Assembly (NCBI RefSeq): GCF_014534645.1 | Contig: NZ_JACVQF010000168.1 | Span: 1 to 64,000, forward strand | Length of the DNA stretch: 64,000 bases | Source: Streptomyces griseicoloratus | Lineage (GTDB): Bacteria > Actinomycetota > Actinomycetes > Streptomycetales > Streptomycetaceae | Reading direction: 5' to 3' | Shown: one piece after another, positions 53,461 through 63,233 of the stretch | How positions within the stretch are numbered: the first letter of the stretch is position 1 | How the letters are laid out: the number at the start of each line of letters is the position of its first letter | Translations under genes and position numbers: made by a program | The notes under the pieces: generated by a model | What the model saw: only the letters and a program-made list of their open reading frames with translations | Databases searched by the model: none | Told to the model about the DNA's origin: nothing

Positions 53461-56400
53461 CTAGGCGCGCTTCAGCCGCAGCGTCATCAGCTGGAACGGC
53501 CTCAGCCGTACGGCGATCCGGTCGCCGTCGACGCGGACCGCGGGCTCCTCTTCGGACAGCGGGCGTTCCAGCAGGTCCGTCACCGTCACGCCGGCGACCG
53601 CGAAGCCCGCGGTGAGCGTGGCCCGCACCCGGCCGCCGTGCGCCTCGTGGAAGCGGACGACCACGTCGCCGCTGCCGTCGTCGGCCAGCTTGACGGCGCT
53701 GACCACGACCGCGTCCTGATCGACCGTCACCAGCGGCGCCACCTCCCCGGCGCCGGTCACCCGCCGCTCCGGGAGGTTGATCCGCCAGCCCTCGCGCACC
53801 GCGTCCCCGATGCCGGCGCCGGGCACCAGCGCGTGCCGGAAGCGGTGCACGCCCTGGTCGGTCTCGGGGTCGGGGAAGCGCGGGGCGCGCAGCAGGGACA
53901 CGCGGACGGTGGTCGTCGTACCGGCGTCGGCGCGGACGGTACGGGTCACGTCGTGGCCGTACGTCGAGTCGTTGACGACCGCCACACCCCAGCCGGGCTC
54001 CTCCAGGTGGACGAAGCGGTGGTTGCACGCCTCGAACTTGGCCGCCTCCCACGAGGTGTTGGTGTGCGTGGGCCGGTGGAAGTGACCGAACTGGGTCTCC
54101 GACGCGTACCGCTCGGCGTGCACGTCCAGCGGGAAGGCGAGCTTGAGGAACTTCTCCGTCTCGTGCCAGTCGACCTCGGTGTCCACCACGAGCCGCCGCT
54201 CGCCGGGCGGCAGCGAGAGCACCTGGGTGACGCGGGAGGAGCCGAAGGACCTCACGATCCGCACCGAGGTGCCGTCGTCGCCCGGCGCGACCTCGTCGGC
54301 ATCGGTCAGGTCGGTGACCGAGTTGCGGTAGAACTCGTCGACGTCCCAGGCGTCCCACATGTTCGGGAAGTCGGGGTGGAGCTGGAGGAGGTTGGCCGCC
54401 GCGCCGGGTGCGACGCTCTCGCGGTCGGCCTGGGTGTCGTACGCCGACACGACCAGGCCCCGGGCGTCGATCTCGACGCGCAGCAGGCCGTTGTCCAGGA
54501 CGTGTCCCCCACCGGGACGGGGGGTGAGGGAGGTGCGCCCGGCGACGGCGGGGGTGCCCGCGGCTCCGGCGGGGACGCCGTCTCGGGCGTGCGGGGCCGC
54601 GTTGAACACGAGCGGGGTGTCGCCCTCGCCGGCCAGGGCGCGCTGGGCGGCCTCGATGATCCCGTTCAGCTCGCCGGCCACGCGGTCGTACGTCGCGCGT
54701 GCCTCGCGGTGCACCCAGGCGATGGACGAGCCGGGCAGGATGTCGTGGAACTGGTGCAGCAGCACCGTCTTCCAGATGCGGTCCAGCTCCTCGTACGGGT
54801 AGGCGAACCCGGTGCGTACGGCCGCGGTGGCCGCCCACAGTTCGGCCTCCCTCAGCAGGTGTTCGCTGCGGCGGTTGCCCTGCTTGGTCTTGGCCTGGCT
54901 GGTGAGGGTGGCGCGGTGCAGTTCGAGGTAGAGCTCGCCGACCCACACGGGCGGCTCGGGGTACTCGGCCTCGGCCTTCTCGAAGAAGGCCCGGGGGGTC
55001 TCCCAGGTCACCGTCGCCGAGCCTTCGAGGTTCCGCAGCCGGGCGGCCTTGGCGACCATCTCGCGGGTGGTGCCGCCGCCCCCGTCGCCCCAGCCGGTGG
55101 GGGCGAGCGAGTGGCGGGCGACGCCCTTGTCCTTGAAGTTGCGGACCGCGTGGGCGATCTCGCTGCCCTTCATGGAGCAGTTGTAGGTGTCGACGGGCGG
55201 GAAGTGGGTGAAGATCCGGGTGCCGTCGATGCCCTCCCACCGGAAGGTGTGGTGGGGGAACTTGTTCGTCTGCGACCAGGAGATCTTCTGCGTCAGCAGG
55301 TACTTCGCCCCGGCCGCCTTGATGATCTGCGGCAGACCGGCCGCGAAGCCGAAGGTGTCCGGCAGCCACGCCTCGTCGTTCTCGATGCCGAACTCGTCGA
55401 GGAAGAACCGCTTGCCGTGCACGAACTGCCGGGCCATCGCCTCCGAGCCGGGCATGTTGGTGTCCGACTCCACCCACATCCCGCCGGCCGGCACGAACCG
55501 CCCGTCCGCGACGGCCTTCTTCACCCGGGCCCACACCTCGGGGCGGTGGTCGCGCACCCACGCCCACTGCTGGGCCTGCGACATGGCGAAGACAAAGTCC
55601 GGCTCGTCCTCCAGCAGGGCGGTCATGTTGGAGGTCGTACGGGCCACCTTGCGCACGGTCTCGCGCAGCGGCCACAGCCACGCCGAGTCGATGTGCGCGT
55701 GGCCGACGGCGCTGATGCGGTGCGCGGAGGGCACGGCGGGGGCGGACAGCACCTCGGTGAGGAGGGAGCGGGCCTGTTCCGCCGTGCCGTTCACGTCCTG
55801 CAGGTCGATCGCGTCCAGGGCCTTGTCCACCGCCCGCAGGATGTCCCAGCGGCGCTGCGACTCCACCGGCAGCTCGGCCATCAGCTCGCCGAGCACCTCC
55901 AGGTCGAGCACGAGCTGCCACACGGTCTCGTCGAAGACGGCGAGATCCATCCGGGTGAGCGTGTACTGCGGCTCGCTGCCCGCGGTGTCCTTGTCCCCGA
56001 GCTTCGTCGGCACGAAGGGGTGGTAGTCGAGGATGACGGGGTTGGAGGCCGCCTCGACGTGCAGGCGCACCTCCTCGCCGCCCTCGGCGGGGGCGCCGAC
56101 ACGCACCCACTGGTTGCGCGGGTTGAGGCCCTTCACCGGGGTGCCGTCGGGCCGGTAGACCAGGCCCTCGCACTGGAAGCCGGGCATGTTCTCGTCGAAG
56201 CCGAGGTCGAGGAGCGCCTCGACGGTCCGGCCGGCCCACGCCTCGGGCACGGTCCCGGTGACGCGGAACCAGCTGGTGCCCCAGGGAGCGCCCCAGCGGG
56301 CGCCCACCTCGATGGGCTCGGGTTCGGCCGCCAGTCCCTCGGCGACCGGCACGGGCTCGCCGGGCGCGTGCCAGACCGCCACGTCCAGCGGCACGGACTC

Positions 56401-56478
56401 GGGGTACACGGCGGGGCGGACACGCTCGTCGAGGACGCGCTTGAGGCGGGCTTCGACCAGGCTGCGGTCGTCATGCAT
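53461..56478 (-). CDS. GH38 alpha-mannosidase
   Basis: Protein of 1005 residues, typical bacterial GH38 length. The zinc-site motif is 'GHAHIDSAWLWPLRET' (H262, D264). The catalytic nucleophile region is 'GGMWVESDTNMPG' with D339. 'RWEGIDGTRIFTHFPP' and a C-terminal beta-sandwich follow. There is no signal peptide, so it acts in the cytoplasm and removes alpha-linked mannose from imported glycans. It is the last gene of the leftward glycan operon, about 100 bases after the GH85 gene. The strong hairpin at 53407-53451 probably ends the transcript. Confidence 0.95.
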   Translation of the reverse strand: MHDDRSLVEARLKRVLDERVRPAVYPESVPLDVAVWHAPGEPVPVAEGLAAEPEPIEVGARWGAPWGTSWFRVTGTVPEAWAGRTVEALLDLGFDENMPGFQCEGLVYRPDGTPVKGLNPRNQWVRVGAPAEGGEEVRLHVEAASNPVILDYHPFVPTKLGDKDTAGSEPQYTLTRMDLAVFDETVWQLVLDLEVLGELMAELPVESQRRWDILRAVDKALDAIDLQDVNGTAEQARSLLTEVLSAPAVPSAHRISAVGHAHIDSAWLWPLRETVRKVARTTSNMTALLEDEPDFVFAMSQAQQWAWVRDHRPEVWARVKKAVADGRFVPAGGMWVESDTNMPGSEAMARQFVHGKRFFLDEFGIENDEAWLPDTFGFAAGLPQIIKAAGAKYLLTQKISWSQTNKFPHHTFRWEGIDGTRIFTHFPPVDTYNCSMKGSEIAHAVRNFKDKGVARHSLAPTGWGDGGGGTTREMVAKAARLRNLEGSATVTWETPRAFFEKAEAEYPEPPVWVGELYLELHRATLTSQAKTKQGNRRSEHLLREAELWAATAAVRTGFAYPYEELDRIWKTVLLHQFHDILPGSSIAWVHREARATYDRVAGELNGIIEAAQRALAGEGDTPLVFNAAPHARDGVPAGAAGTPAVAGRTSLTPRPGGGHVLDNGLLRVEIDARGLVVSAYDTQADRESVAPGAAANLLQLHPDFPNMWDAWDVDEFYRNSVTDLTDADEVAPGDDGTSVRIVRSFGSSRVTQVLSLPPGERRLVVDTEVDWHETEKFLKLAFPLDVHAERYASETQFGHFHRPTHTNTSWEAAKFEACNHRFVHLEEPGWGVAVVNDSTYGHDVTRTVRADAGTTTTVRVSLLRAPRFPDPETDQGVHRFRHALVPGAGIGDAVREGWRINLPERRVTGAGEVAPLVTVDQDAVVVSAVKLADDGSGDVVVRFHEAHGGRVRATLTAGFAVAGVTVTDLLERPLSEEEPAVRVDGDRIAVRLRPFQLMTLRLKRA

Positions 56479-56580
56479 GCGGGGTGCTCCGTGGTTCGGG
56501 GGCGGGTGGTCACCGGTGCGGTCGGCGCCGGGTGCGGAGGTGGCGGACGGGGTGGGTGGGTCAGGTGGCGGGTGCGGGGA

Positions 56581-58590
56581 TTACCAGGTGTGGGTCACGG
56601 TGACAGGGTCCGACGAGGAGTACAGCTCCCCCACCGCGCGCAGTTCGAACCGTGCCGCGCGCTCGCTCCCCTCGGGGCGCAGTCCGCCGGCGAAGTAGGC
56701 GTGCTGGCAGGTGGCGCCGAGGAAGCGGCGCGTGCCGTCGGGCAGCAGGCGGTGGAGGGTGTAGTGGCGCACGTCCTCGCCCCGGGCCGGGGTCCAGCCG
56801 AACCGCAGGTCGCCGCCGCTCGCGCCGGTGACGCGCAGCGCGGTGGGGGCGGCCGGGGCCGGCGTCCGCGCGGTGCGGACGGCGAGACCGCCGAGCCGCC
56901 AGCGCACCGGGCCCGCGGTCGCCGTGAGCCGCACGCCGATCGCGTGCACGGTGCCGGACAGCCCCGTGAGCGGCACCGTCACCGTCCGCCAGCCGCTGCC
57001 CGGGTCCGCCGCGGGAAGGTGGCGGTACGGCGGTGCCGCACCGGCCCCCGGCGGCTCGGCGGTGGCCACGGCGAGTTCCACGTCCACCTCTCCCGCCTCC
57101 GTCCGGTACGTCAGCTCGACCACCGTGCCGGCGGCCAGCGGCAGCCGGGTCGCGTACAGGTCGACGGTCACGGGCGCGTCCGGTTCGCCGGCCACCAGCA
57201 CGCTGCTGCCGCCCCGCCACGCGTCCGCGAAGTCGAAGGAGACCGCGGGGCGCGCGCCGTCCGTCCGCACCACCCAGCGCCGGGACGGCAGCCGGTCCTG
57301 CAGCCCGAGGTGGTTCCAGGGTGCGTCCGAGGTGACGGCACCCTCCTCGTACCACCGCAGCCCGTGCCCGGTGTTGAACACACTGGCGAACGGCAGCGAG
57401 GTCACCGTCGACCGGTCGGCGACCGACACAGCGGGCGCGCGCCAGCCGTCCGCGGCGTCCGGTCGTGACGGGTCGAGGGACGCCCCCGTCCAGAAGCGGT
57501 CGTCGGCGGCGTGGAAGTCACCGGGCGTGCGCCGGTCCGCGGGCAGGTGGTTGCGGGTCCACTCCGGCCGGTACAGGCCGACGGACGTGATGTGCGGCCG
57601 GTCCCGCGGCACGATCGCGTCCCAGTTCTCGGCGGTGTTCCAGCCGTTCGCCTCCACGTCCACGCCCGCCCACAGCGCGTAGCGGCTGCGTCCCAGCCGC
57701 TCGGCGGCCTCCCCGGAGGCGGATAGCCCGGACGCGGACCAGCGGAAGTCGACGAACATGTCGTCGGCGGACTCGAAGAACGCCCGGTTCCTGTCGTTGA
57801 GCGCCCCCTGCCAGCTCACCGTGCCGTCCACGGTCATCGAGTCGTACCAGGTCACCCGCTGTCCCCTGGCCGCGGCGAGCGACCTGAGCTCCCGGACGAA
57901 CCCCAGCATGTCCGCCCCGAGCGCGGCGTCCCCGCCTCCGGTCTCGGCGTTGACGAACCAGCCGTCGAAGCCGTAGGCCTCCGCGACCGCCACGAGCCGT
58001 GCGGCGAGCGGGAAACGCCCGGCGGCGTCCTTCTGCACCAGGTCGCGGGTCCAGCGCAGCTGCCCACCGTAGGCGACGGGCGGCAGGAAGACGTTGCCGA
58101 GGACGGGGACGCCGTGGCGGTGGGCGGCGTCCACGATCGGCGCGTTCGGCGCGAGGATCAGCCCCTCGCCCGACGAGCCGCCCCAGAAGACGAGTTCGTC
58201 GAGGTACGCCCAGTGCGTGAGGGCGTAGTAGTCGGCGGTGGCCGAGCCCTGCGCGGGGTTGCCCGCGGTGGGGCCGAAGGACACCAGGGACTGGATGCGG
58301 GCCTGCCCGGCGCGGGCCGTGGTGTTGGCCGGCGTCGGGGTGAAGCGGTCGGTGAGCGGCACCGTGGAGGCGTTGAAGGCGAGGTCGGGGTCGTCGGCCG
58401 CGCGCCAGTCCATCAGGCTGCGCCAGGTGATGCCGGGGCCCGGGCTGCCCGAGGGCAGGGAGTCCGGGTACCAGTAGGAGGCGTACGGCTGGAGGGCCGC
58501 GGCGGCCTTCGGGGCGGCCGTCGCCGGCGCCGAGGGCAGCAGCGCGGCCGCGGCGCCGGCGAGCAGGACGGTGCGTCGGGTGGGGTTCAC
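56581..58590 (-). CDS. Exported GH85 endo-beta-N-acetylglucosaminidase
   Basis: Protein of 669 residues from a GTG. A Tat-type signal (RR at residues 5-6, cleavage near 26) shows export. The catalytic Asn and Glu of GH85 are N214 and E216 in 'GFDGWFVNAETGG'. 'LQPYASYWYPDSLPSG' and 'VPVLGNVFLPPVAYGG' are the typical entry blocks, and the C-terminal third holds jelly-roll and fibronectin-like domains. The enzyme cleaves between the two core GlcNAc residues of N-glycans, freeing the glycan outside the cell. It overlaps the GH5-like gene by four bases. No LPXTG or wall anchor is present. Confidence 0.93.
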   Translation of the reverse strand: MNPTRRTVLLAGAAAALLPSAPATAAPKAAAALQPYASYWYPDSLPSGSPGPGITWRSLMDWRAADDPDLAFNASTVPLTDRFTPTPANTTARAGQARIQSLVSFGPTAGNPAQGSATADYYALTHWAYLDELVFWGGSSGEGLILAPNAPIVDAAHRHGVPVLGNVFLPPVAYGGQLRWTRDLVQKDAAGRFPLAARLVAVAEAYGFDGWFVNAETGGGDAALGADMLGFVRELRSLAAARGQRVTWYDSMTVDGTVSWQGALNDRNRAFFESADDMFVDFRWSASGLSASGEAAERLGRSRYALWAGVDVEANGWNTAENWDAIVPRDRPHITSVGLYRPEWTRNHLPADRRTPGDFHAADDRFWTGASLDPSRPDAADGWRAPAVSVADRSTVTSLPFASVFNTGHGLRWYEEGAVTSDAPWNHLGLQDRLPSRRWVVRTDGARPAVSFDFADAWRGGSSVLVAGEPDAPVTVDLYATRLPLAAGTVVELTYRTEAGEVDVELAVATAEPPGAGAAPPYRHLPAADPGSGWRTVTVPLTGLSGTVHAIGVRLTATAGPVRWRLGGLAVRTARTPAPAAPTALRVTGASGGDLRFGWTPARGEDVRHYTLHRLLPDGTRRFLGATCQHAYFAGGLRPEGSERAARFELRAVGELYSSSDPVTVTHTW

Positions 58591-59861
58591 GGGCGGGTGC
58601 CTCCTTGGCGGACTCGTGGTCCCTGCGAGGTGGGAAGTACCTGGTCGGGTGTGACGACCTCGGTGATGCCGCGCGCCGTGAGGTGCCCGGTGTCGGCGGC
58701 GCGCGCATCGAGGACGGTGGTCGGGCGGGCCCCGTCGGCGACCAGCCGGAAGAAGGCGTCGAAGACCGCGCCTCCCGGGGCGCAGGCCGAGCGCGCGGCC
58801 GGGTCGGCGGGGACGGCCAGCGCGGTCGTGCGCGGGGCCGGGGCCGGGGGGTGCTCGCGGGCCGCGCGTGAAAGGACCCGGGCCGTGTCCTTGGGCCGGC
58901 GGTCGTTGGTCAGCAGACCGAGCCCGTACTCCAGTTCGGGGAAGTCGGCCAGCGCCCGGGAGACGTCGTGCGAGCACCACCAGGTCACGCCCCACAGGCC
59001 GGGGCAGTCCAGGGCGCTCGCGATCGTCGCCTCGGTGAACGCGGCGGCGTGCTCGGCGGGGACGAGGGGCGCGGGGGCGCCGACCTCCTGGAGCCAGACG
59101 GGCCGGTGCGGGTCGTCGGCCCATGCCTTGCTCAGCTCGATCAGATAGGCCGCGTGGTGCTCGGTGGGGACGGAGGCGCGGCCGTGGCGCTGGGCGGTGC
59201 CGTTGAACACCCAGGAGTGCACGGCGGTGACGGCGCCGAGCCGGGCGGCCTGGGCGGGGGTGAAGGGCTGGTCGTCCTGGTACCAGGTGGCGTCGTACTC
59301 GGCGTGCAGGTGCATCCGGCCCGGGGCGCCCTCCTCGCAGGCGGCCAGCATCCGCCGCAGCCAGGCGTCGATCTGGTCGCCGGTCGCCCGGTCCGGGTCC
59401 GGGTGGGGGCCGGCGGAGAACTGGTTGACCTCGTTGCCGAGGGTCATGCCGAGGAAGTTGGGCCGGCCGGCGAGGGCGGCGGCGAGGGTGCGCAGGTAGG
59501 CGGCCTGTCCGTCGAGGACGTCGGGGTCGGTGAACAGGTTGCGCCGGTGCCAGGTGCGGGTCCAGGCCGGCAGGAAGTCGAAGCTGCTCAGGTGTCCCTG
59601 GAGGCCGTCCACGTTGACGTCGAGTCCGCGTTCGCCGGCCGCGTCGACCAGCTGCACCAGGTGCTCGACGGCCCGGCCGCGGATCAGGGTGCGGTTGGGC
59701 TGGAAGTAGGGCCACAGCGGGAAGACGCGGATGTGGTCCACGTCCAGCGCGGCGATGGAGTCGAGGTCTGCGCGTACGGAGTCGAGGTCGAAGTCGAGCC
59801 AGTGGTGGAACCACCCGACGCTGGGGGTGTAGTTGACGCCGAAGCGCACGGCGGAAGGCAT
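58587..59861 (-). CDS. GH5 (probable GH5_18) beta-mannosidase
   Basis: Protein of 424 residues, cytoplasmic (no signal). It is a clan-A barrel with acid/base E144 in 'GMTLGNEVNQF' and nucleophile E259 in 'VWLQEVGAP'. The opening 'VRFGVNYTPSVGWFHHWLDFDLDSV' resembles GH5_18, whose characterised members cleave Man-beta-1,4-GlcNAc. That is the product left after GH85 and alpha-mannosidase digestion. Subfamily assignment rests on context and overall similarity, not a search. It overlaps the GH85 gene by four bases, and the permease gene is 31 bases upstream. Confidence 0.8.
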   Translation of the reverse strand: MPSAVRFGVNYTPSVGWFHHWLDFDLDSVRADLDSIAALDVDHIRVFPLWPYFQPNRTLIRGRAVEHLVQLVDAAGERGLDVNVDGLQGHLSSFDFLPAWTRTWHRRNLFTDPDVLDGQAAYLRTLAAALAGRPNFLGMTLGNEVNQFSAGPHPDPDRATGDQIDAWLRRMLAACEEGAPGRMHLHAEYDATWYQDDQPFTPAQAARLGAVTAVHSWVFNGTAQRHGRASVPTEHHAAYLIELSKAWADDPHRPVWLQEVGAPAPLVPAEHAAAFTEATIASALDCPGLWGVTWWCSHDVSRALADFPELEYGLGLLTNDRRPKDTARVLSRAAREHPPAPAPRTTALAVPADPAARSACAPGGAVFDAFFRLVADGARPTTVLDARAADTGHLTARGITEVVTPDQVLPTSQGPRVRQGGTRP

Positions 59862-59892
59862 GCGGTGTCCTTGTGACGGGGAAGTACGGGAG

Positions 59893-60819
59893 TCAGCCCT
59901 TGACGGCGCCCTCGCCGACCCCGCGGAAGAAGTACCGCTGGAGGCAGGCGAACAGGACGATCAGCGGCGCGACGGCGATGATCGTGCCGGCGGCGACGAG
60001 GCGTTCGTCGTTGGCGAAGGTGCCGTGCAGATAGTTGAGGCCGATGGTGAGGGTGAACCGGGACGGGTCGCTCAGCACGATGAGCGGCCACAGGAAGTCG
60101 TCCCAGGCGCCCATGAAGGCGAAGATCGCGACGACGGCGAGGGTGCCCTTCACGGACGGCAGCGCGATGCGCCAGAACCGCTGCCAGACGTTGGCGCCGT
60201 CGACGTAGGCCGCCTCCTCGATCTCGTGGGGGAGGTTGAGGAAGGCGTTGCGCATCAGCAGCACGTTGAGGGCGCTGACGCAGCCGGGGAGCAGCACGCC
60301 GACGAGGGTGTTGTTGAGGCCGAGCTCCCGCATGGTGGTGAACTGGGCGATGATGATGCCCTCCACGGGCACGAGCATCGCCAGGATGAAGACCAGGGTG
60401 GCCGCGCGCCGGCCGCGGTAGCGCAGCCGGGCCAGGGCGTAGCCGGCGAGCGCGGAGCCGACGCAGTTGGTCACGACGTTGGCGGTGGCCACCTTCAGGG
60501 AGTTCAGGGCGTAGTCCCAGACGGGGATGGTCTCGGAGACCCGCTCGTAGTTGTGCAGGGTGGGGTCGGCGGGCAGGAACTTCGGCGGGGAGCTGAAGAT
60601 GTCCTCCGTGGGGCCCTTCAGGGAGGTCGACAGCTGCCACAGGAACGGGCCGACGGTCAGGACGAGGACGGCGAGCAGCAGCAGGTAGCGCAGGGCGAGT
60701 TCCCAGACCCGTACGCGGCGGCCGTGCTCGTCGGTGATCCGGGGTTCCCGGGCGGGGGCGGGCGCCTTCTCGGCGGGCCCGGTCTTCTCGGCGGTTCCGG
60801 TCTTCTCGGCGACGCTCAC
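59893..60819 (-). CDS. Carbohydrate ABC transporter permease (MalG-like)
   Basis: Protein of 308 residues from a GTG. It has six membrane segments after a charged Lys/Glu/Ala-rich start. The EAA loop is 'LPHEIEEAAYVDGANVWQRFWRIALPSVKG', which docks the ATPase. It overlaps the other permease by four bases. No ATPase gene lies in the operon; Streptomyces sugar importers commonly share MsiK. Confidence 0.95.
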   Translation of the reverse strand: MSVAEKTGTAEKTGPAEKAPAPAREPRITDEHGRRVRVWELALRYLLLLAVLVLTVGPFLWQLSTSLKGPTEDIFSSPPKFLPADPTLHNYERVSETIPVWDYALNSLKVATANVVTNCVGSALAGYALARLRYRGRRAATLVFILAMLVPVEGIIIAQFTTMRELGLNNTLVGVLLPGCVSALNVLLMRNAFLNLPHEIEEAAYVDGANVWQRFWRIALPSVKGTLAVVAIFAFMGAWDDFLWPLIVLSDPSRFTLTIGLNYLHGTFANDERLVAAGTIIAVAPLIVLFACLQRYFFRGVGEGAVKG

Positions 60820-61718
60820 GACTCCTCCTTCCGGTCGGCGCGCAGGACGAGCAGCATCAGGGCGACGGTGACGACGAAGACGACGACGGAGATGGCGGAG
60901 GCGTAGCCGACGCGGCCGGTCAGGCCGGTGCCGGTGCGCTGGACGAGCATGACGAGGGTGGTGTCCTCGCCCGCCGGCCCGCCGCTGGGGCCCGCCATCA
61001 GGTACACCTCGGAGAACACCTTGAACGCGGCGACCGAGGAGAGGGCGGCGACCAGCACCATGGTGGAGCGGACGGCGGGCACGGTGACGGTGAGGAAGCG
61101 GCGCAGTGCGCCGGCGCCGTCGACGGCGGCGGCCTCGTGCAGTTCGCGCGGCACGTTGGCGAGCGCCGCCAGATAGATGATCATGTAGTAGCCGAGGCCC
61201 TTCCAGACCGTGACGGCCATGGCGCTGAGCAGGATCAGCCACTGGTCGCTGAGGAAGCCGACGGGACTCGCGCCGACCGTCTCCAGCAGCGAGTTGACCA
61301 GTCCGCGCTCGTCCAGCAGCCACACCCAGATGAGGCCGACGACGACGATCGAGGCGACGACCGGGGTGTAGAAGGCGGAGCGGAAGAAGGTGATGCCGGG
61401 GATGTTCTTCTGCACCAGCAGGGCGAGCAGCAGCGGCAGCAGGACGAGCGCGGGGACGACCCCGAGGACGTACAGGGTGCTGTTGCGCAGGCCGGTCCAG
61501 AACATGTCGTCGTGGAGCAGCTCGCGGAAGTTGGCGAGGCCCACGAACTCGCCGGGGACCAGCGTGCGCCGGTCGGTGAAGGCGTTGACGAGCGTGGAGA
61601 CGAACGGGTACAGGATGAACGCGCCGGTGATCAGCAGGCCGGGGGCAGCGAACAGCCACGGGCTGGTGGGCAGTTGTCGTCGCACGCGCCGGGTGCCGGA
61701 GGCGGTGGGGCTCGCCAT
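60816..61718 (-). CDS. Carbohydrate ABC transporter permease (MalF-like)
   Basis: Protein of 300 residues with six membrane segments. The EAA loop is 'ANVPRELHEAAAVDGAGALRRFLTVTVPAVR'. 'NSTLYVLGVVPALVLLPLLLALLVQKN' marks the MalF/UgpA group. It starts 6 bases after the binding-protein stop and overlaps the second permease by four bases, so the transport genes are tightly coupled. Confidence 0.95.
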   Translation of the reverse strand: MASPTASGTRRVRRQLPTSPWLFAAPGLLITGAFILYPFVSTLVNAFTDRRTLVPGEFVGLANFRELLHDDMFWTGLRNSTLYVLGVVPALVLLPLLLALLVQKNIPGITFFRSAFYTPVVASIVVVGLIWVWLLDERGLVNSLLETVGASPVGFLSDQWLILLSAMAVTVWKGLGYYMIIYLAALANVPRELHEAAAVDGAGALRRFLTVTVPAVRSTMVLVAALSSVAAFKVFSEVYLMAGPSGGPAGEDTTLVMLVQRTGTGLTGRVGYASAISVVVFVVTVALMLLVLRADRKEES

Positions 61719-61724
61719 GATCGC

Positions 61725-63017
61725 TCAGCCCTGCTGCGTCAGGAGCCGGTCGCACGCCTTGACAGCGTTGTCGAGGGCTTCCTTCGGGCTCTCCTTGCCC
61801 TGGAGCGCCTTGGCGACCGCGTTGCGCAGCTCGGTCTTCATCTGCTCGCTGAACAGCACCGGCGTGTAGTTGACGGCGGTCTTCAGCGACTTGGCGGCGG
61901 CCACCCGGACCCGGGTCTCGTCGGTGCCGTCCTCCCGGGTGAAGTACGGGTCGTCCAGCGAGCCGGCGGTGCTCGGGAAGATGGCGACCTGCTTGGCGAA
62001 CGACATCTGGTGCGCGGAGTTGGTGACGAAGTGCGCGAAGGCCACCGCGGCCGGCTTGCGCTCGCTCTGCGCGTTCACCATCACGCCCATCACGTACATG
62101 TTGACGTGGCCGGTGCTGGTGATCTGGTCGGTGATGCCGATGTTCTTGTACAGGCTCGGCGCCTGCTTCTTGAAGTTGGCGAGGTCGAGCGCGCTGCCGG
62201 GGTTCATGGCGACGGCTCCGGTGAGGAACTTCTTCCCGGACGACTCGGGGGTGGCGGTCAGCGCCTGCGAGTCCAGGGCCCCCGCCTCGTACAGCTCCTT
62301 GTACCGGGTGAGGAGTTCGACGCCCTTGGCGTCGTTGAAGGAGAAGGCGGTGCCTTCCTTGTTCATGAGCGGTACGCCGTAGCGGCCGAAGTCCTCGATG
62401 GTGGGCACGTTGGCGAGGGTGGCGACCTCGCCGTCCGTCTTCTCCGCCAGGCGCAGGGCGGTGTCGAAGAGTTCGTCGTACGTCGTGGGCGGCTTGTCGG
62501 CGTCGAGGCCGGCCTTCTCGAACAGGGACTTGTTGTAGAACAGCGGGCCGGTGTTGAGGTACCAGGGGAAGGCGTACGTGCCCTCCATGCCCGGCACCTG
62601 GTGGCTGGCCCAGGCGCCCTCCAGGTACTCCTTCTCGTACTGTCCGGCGGCCTTGTCCAGGTCGAGGGCGAGGCCCGCCTTGGCCAGCGGGGCGACGAGG
62701 TCCGGGGAGACGTTGACGACGTCGGGCAGGGTGCCCCCGGCGGCGTCGGCGCTGATCTTGTCGGCGTAGCCCTCGCCGGGCTGGTCGACCCACTTGACGT
62801 GGGTGTCGGGGTACTTCTCCTCGAAGGCGGCGATCAGGTCCTCGAAGTACGGCTTGAAGTTGGCCCGCAGGTTCCAGGTCTGGAAGGTGATCTCGCCCTC
62901 GACCTTGCCCGAGGCGTCGGTCGAGCCGCCGTCGCCGCCCGAGGAGCCGCAGGCACTGAGCGGCAGGACGAGGGCGGCTACGGCGGCGACGGCGAAGGTT
63001 CTGCGCGGTATGGGCAC
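61725..63017 (-). CDS. Sugar-binding lipoprotein of the glycan importer
   Basis: Protein of 430 residues from a GTG with GGGAG ten bases upstream. The lipobox is 'LVLPLSACG' (Cys near residue 25). 'EGEITFQTWNLRANFKPYFEDLIAAFEEKYPDTHVKWVDQPG' and 'DVVNVSPDLVAPLAKAG' are typical family 1 binding-protein blocks. It is the first gene of the operon and probably captures N-glycans released by the GH85 enzyme. LacI-type sites lie 55-192 bases upstream. Confidence 0.93.
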   Translation of the reverse strand: MPIPRRTFAVAAVAALVLPLSACGSSGGDGGSTDASGKVEGEITFQTWNLRANFKPYFEDLIAAFEEKYPDTHVKWVDQPGEGYADKISADAAGGTLPDVVNVSPDLVAPLAKAGLALDLDKAAGQYEKEYLEGAWASHQVPGMEGTYAFPWYLNTGPLFYNKSLFEKAGLDADKPPTTYDELFDTALRLAEKTDGEVATLANVPTIEDFGRYGVPLMNKEGTAFSFNDAKGVELLTRYKELYEAGALDSQALTATPESSGKKFLTGAVAMNPGSALDLANFKKQAPSLYKNIGITDQITSTGHVNMYVMGVMVNAQSERKPAAVAFAHFVTNSAHQMSFAKQVAIFPSTAGSLDDPYFTREDGTDETRVRVAAAKSLKTAVNYTPVLFSEQMKTELRNAVAKALQGKESPKEALDNAVKACDRLLTQQG

Positions 63018-63106
63018 GGTGACACGTCTCCCTGAAGGACGTCGGCGGCTGCGATGCCAGCGACCATGCACGGCATGCTCGCGGAAAGTCAATGGATTCA
63101 TCCGAA

Positions 63107-63120
63107 CTAAAGCGCTGATG
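63107..63120. promoter_or_regulatory. LacI operator site 1 (divergent promoter)
   Basis: CTAAAGCGCTGATG matches the left ten bases of the palindrome CTAAAGCGCTTTAG shared by the other two sites. It is the nearest of the three to the transport operon. Confidence 0.65.
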
Positions 63121-63171
63121 CCAGCATTAGTACAGGTCAAAGGGTTGCTGAAGAAAACTTGCCTCGATCGA

Positions 63172-63185
63172 CTAATGCGCTTTAG
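63172..63185. promoter_or_regulatory. LacI operator site 2
   Basis: CTAATGCGCTTTAG has 13 of 14 bases of the palindrome CTAAAGCGCTTTAG, with the central CG typical of LacI-family operators. Confidence 0.8.
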
Positions 63186-63195
63186 GGTGCGCTCA

Positions 63196-63209
63196 CTCAA
63201 GCGCTTTAG
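63196..63209. promoter_or_regulatory. LacI operator site 3
   Basis: CTCAAGCGCTTTAG has 13 of 14 bases of the palindrome. It lies 24 bases after site 2 and ends 24 bases before the LacI start codon, so it probably also represses lacI. Confidence 0.8.
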
Positions 63210-63233
63210 CTCAGCACCGGGAAAGGGGCGAGT

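Noticed and set aside
53638-57468. 1276-codon plus-strand frame over the glycosidase genes
   Set aside because: Antisense to GH38 and GH85 genes that have complete catalytic motifs; no domain in its own translation.
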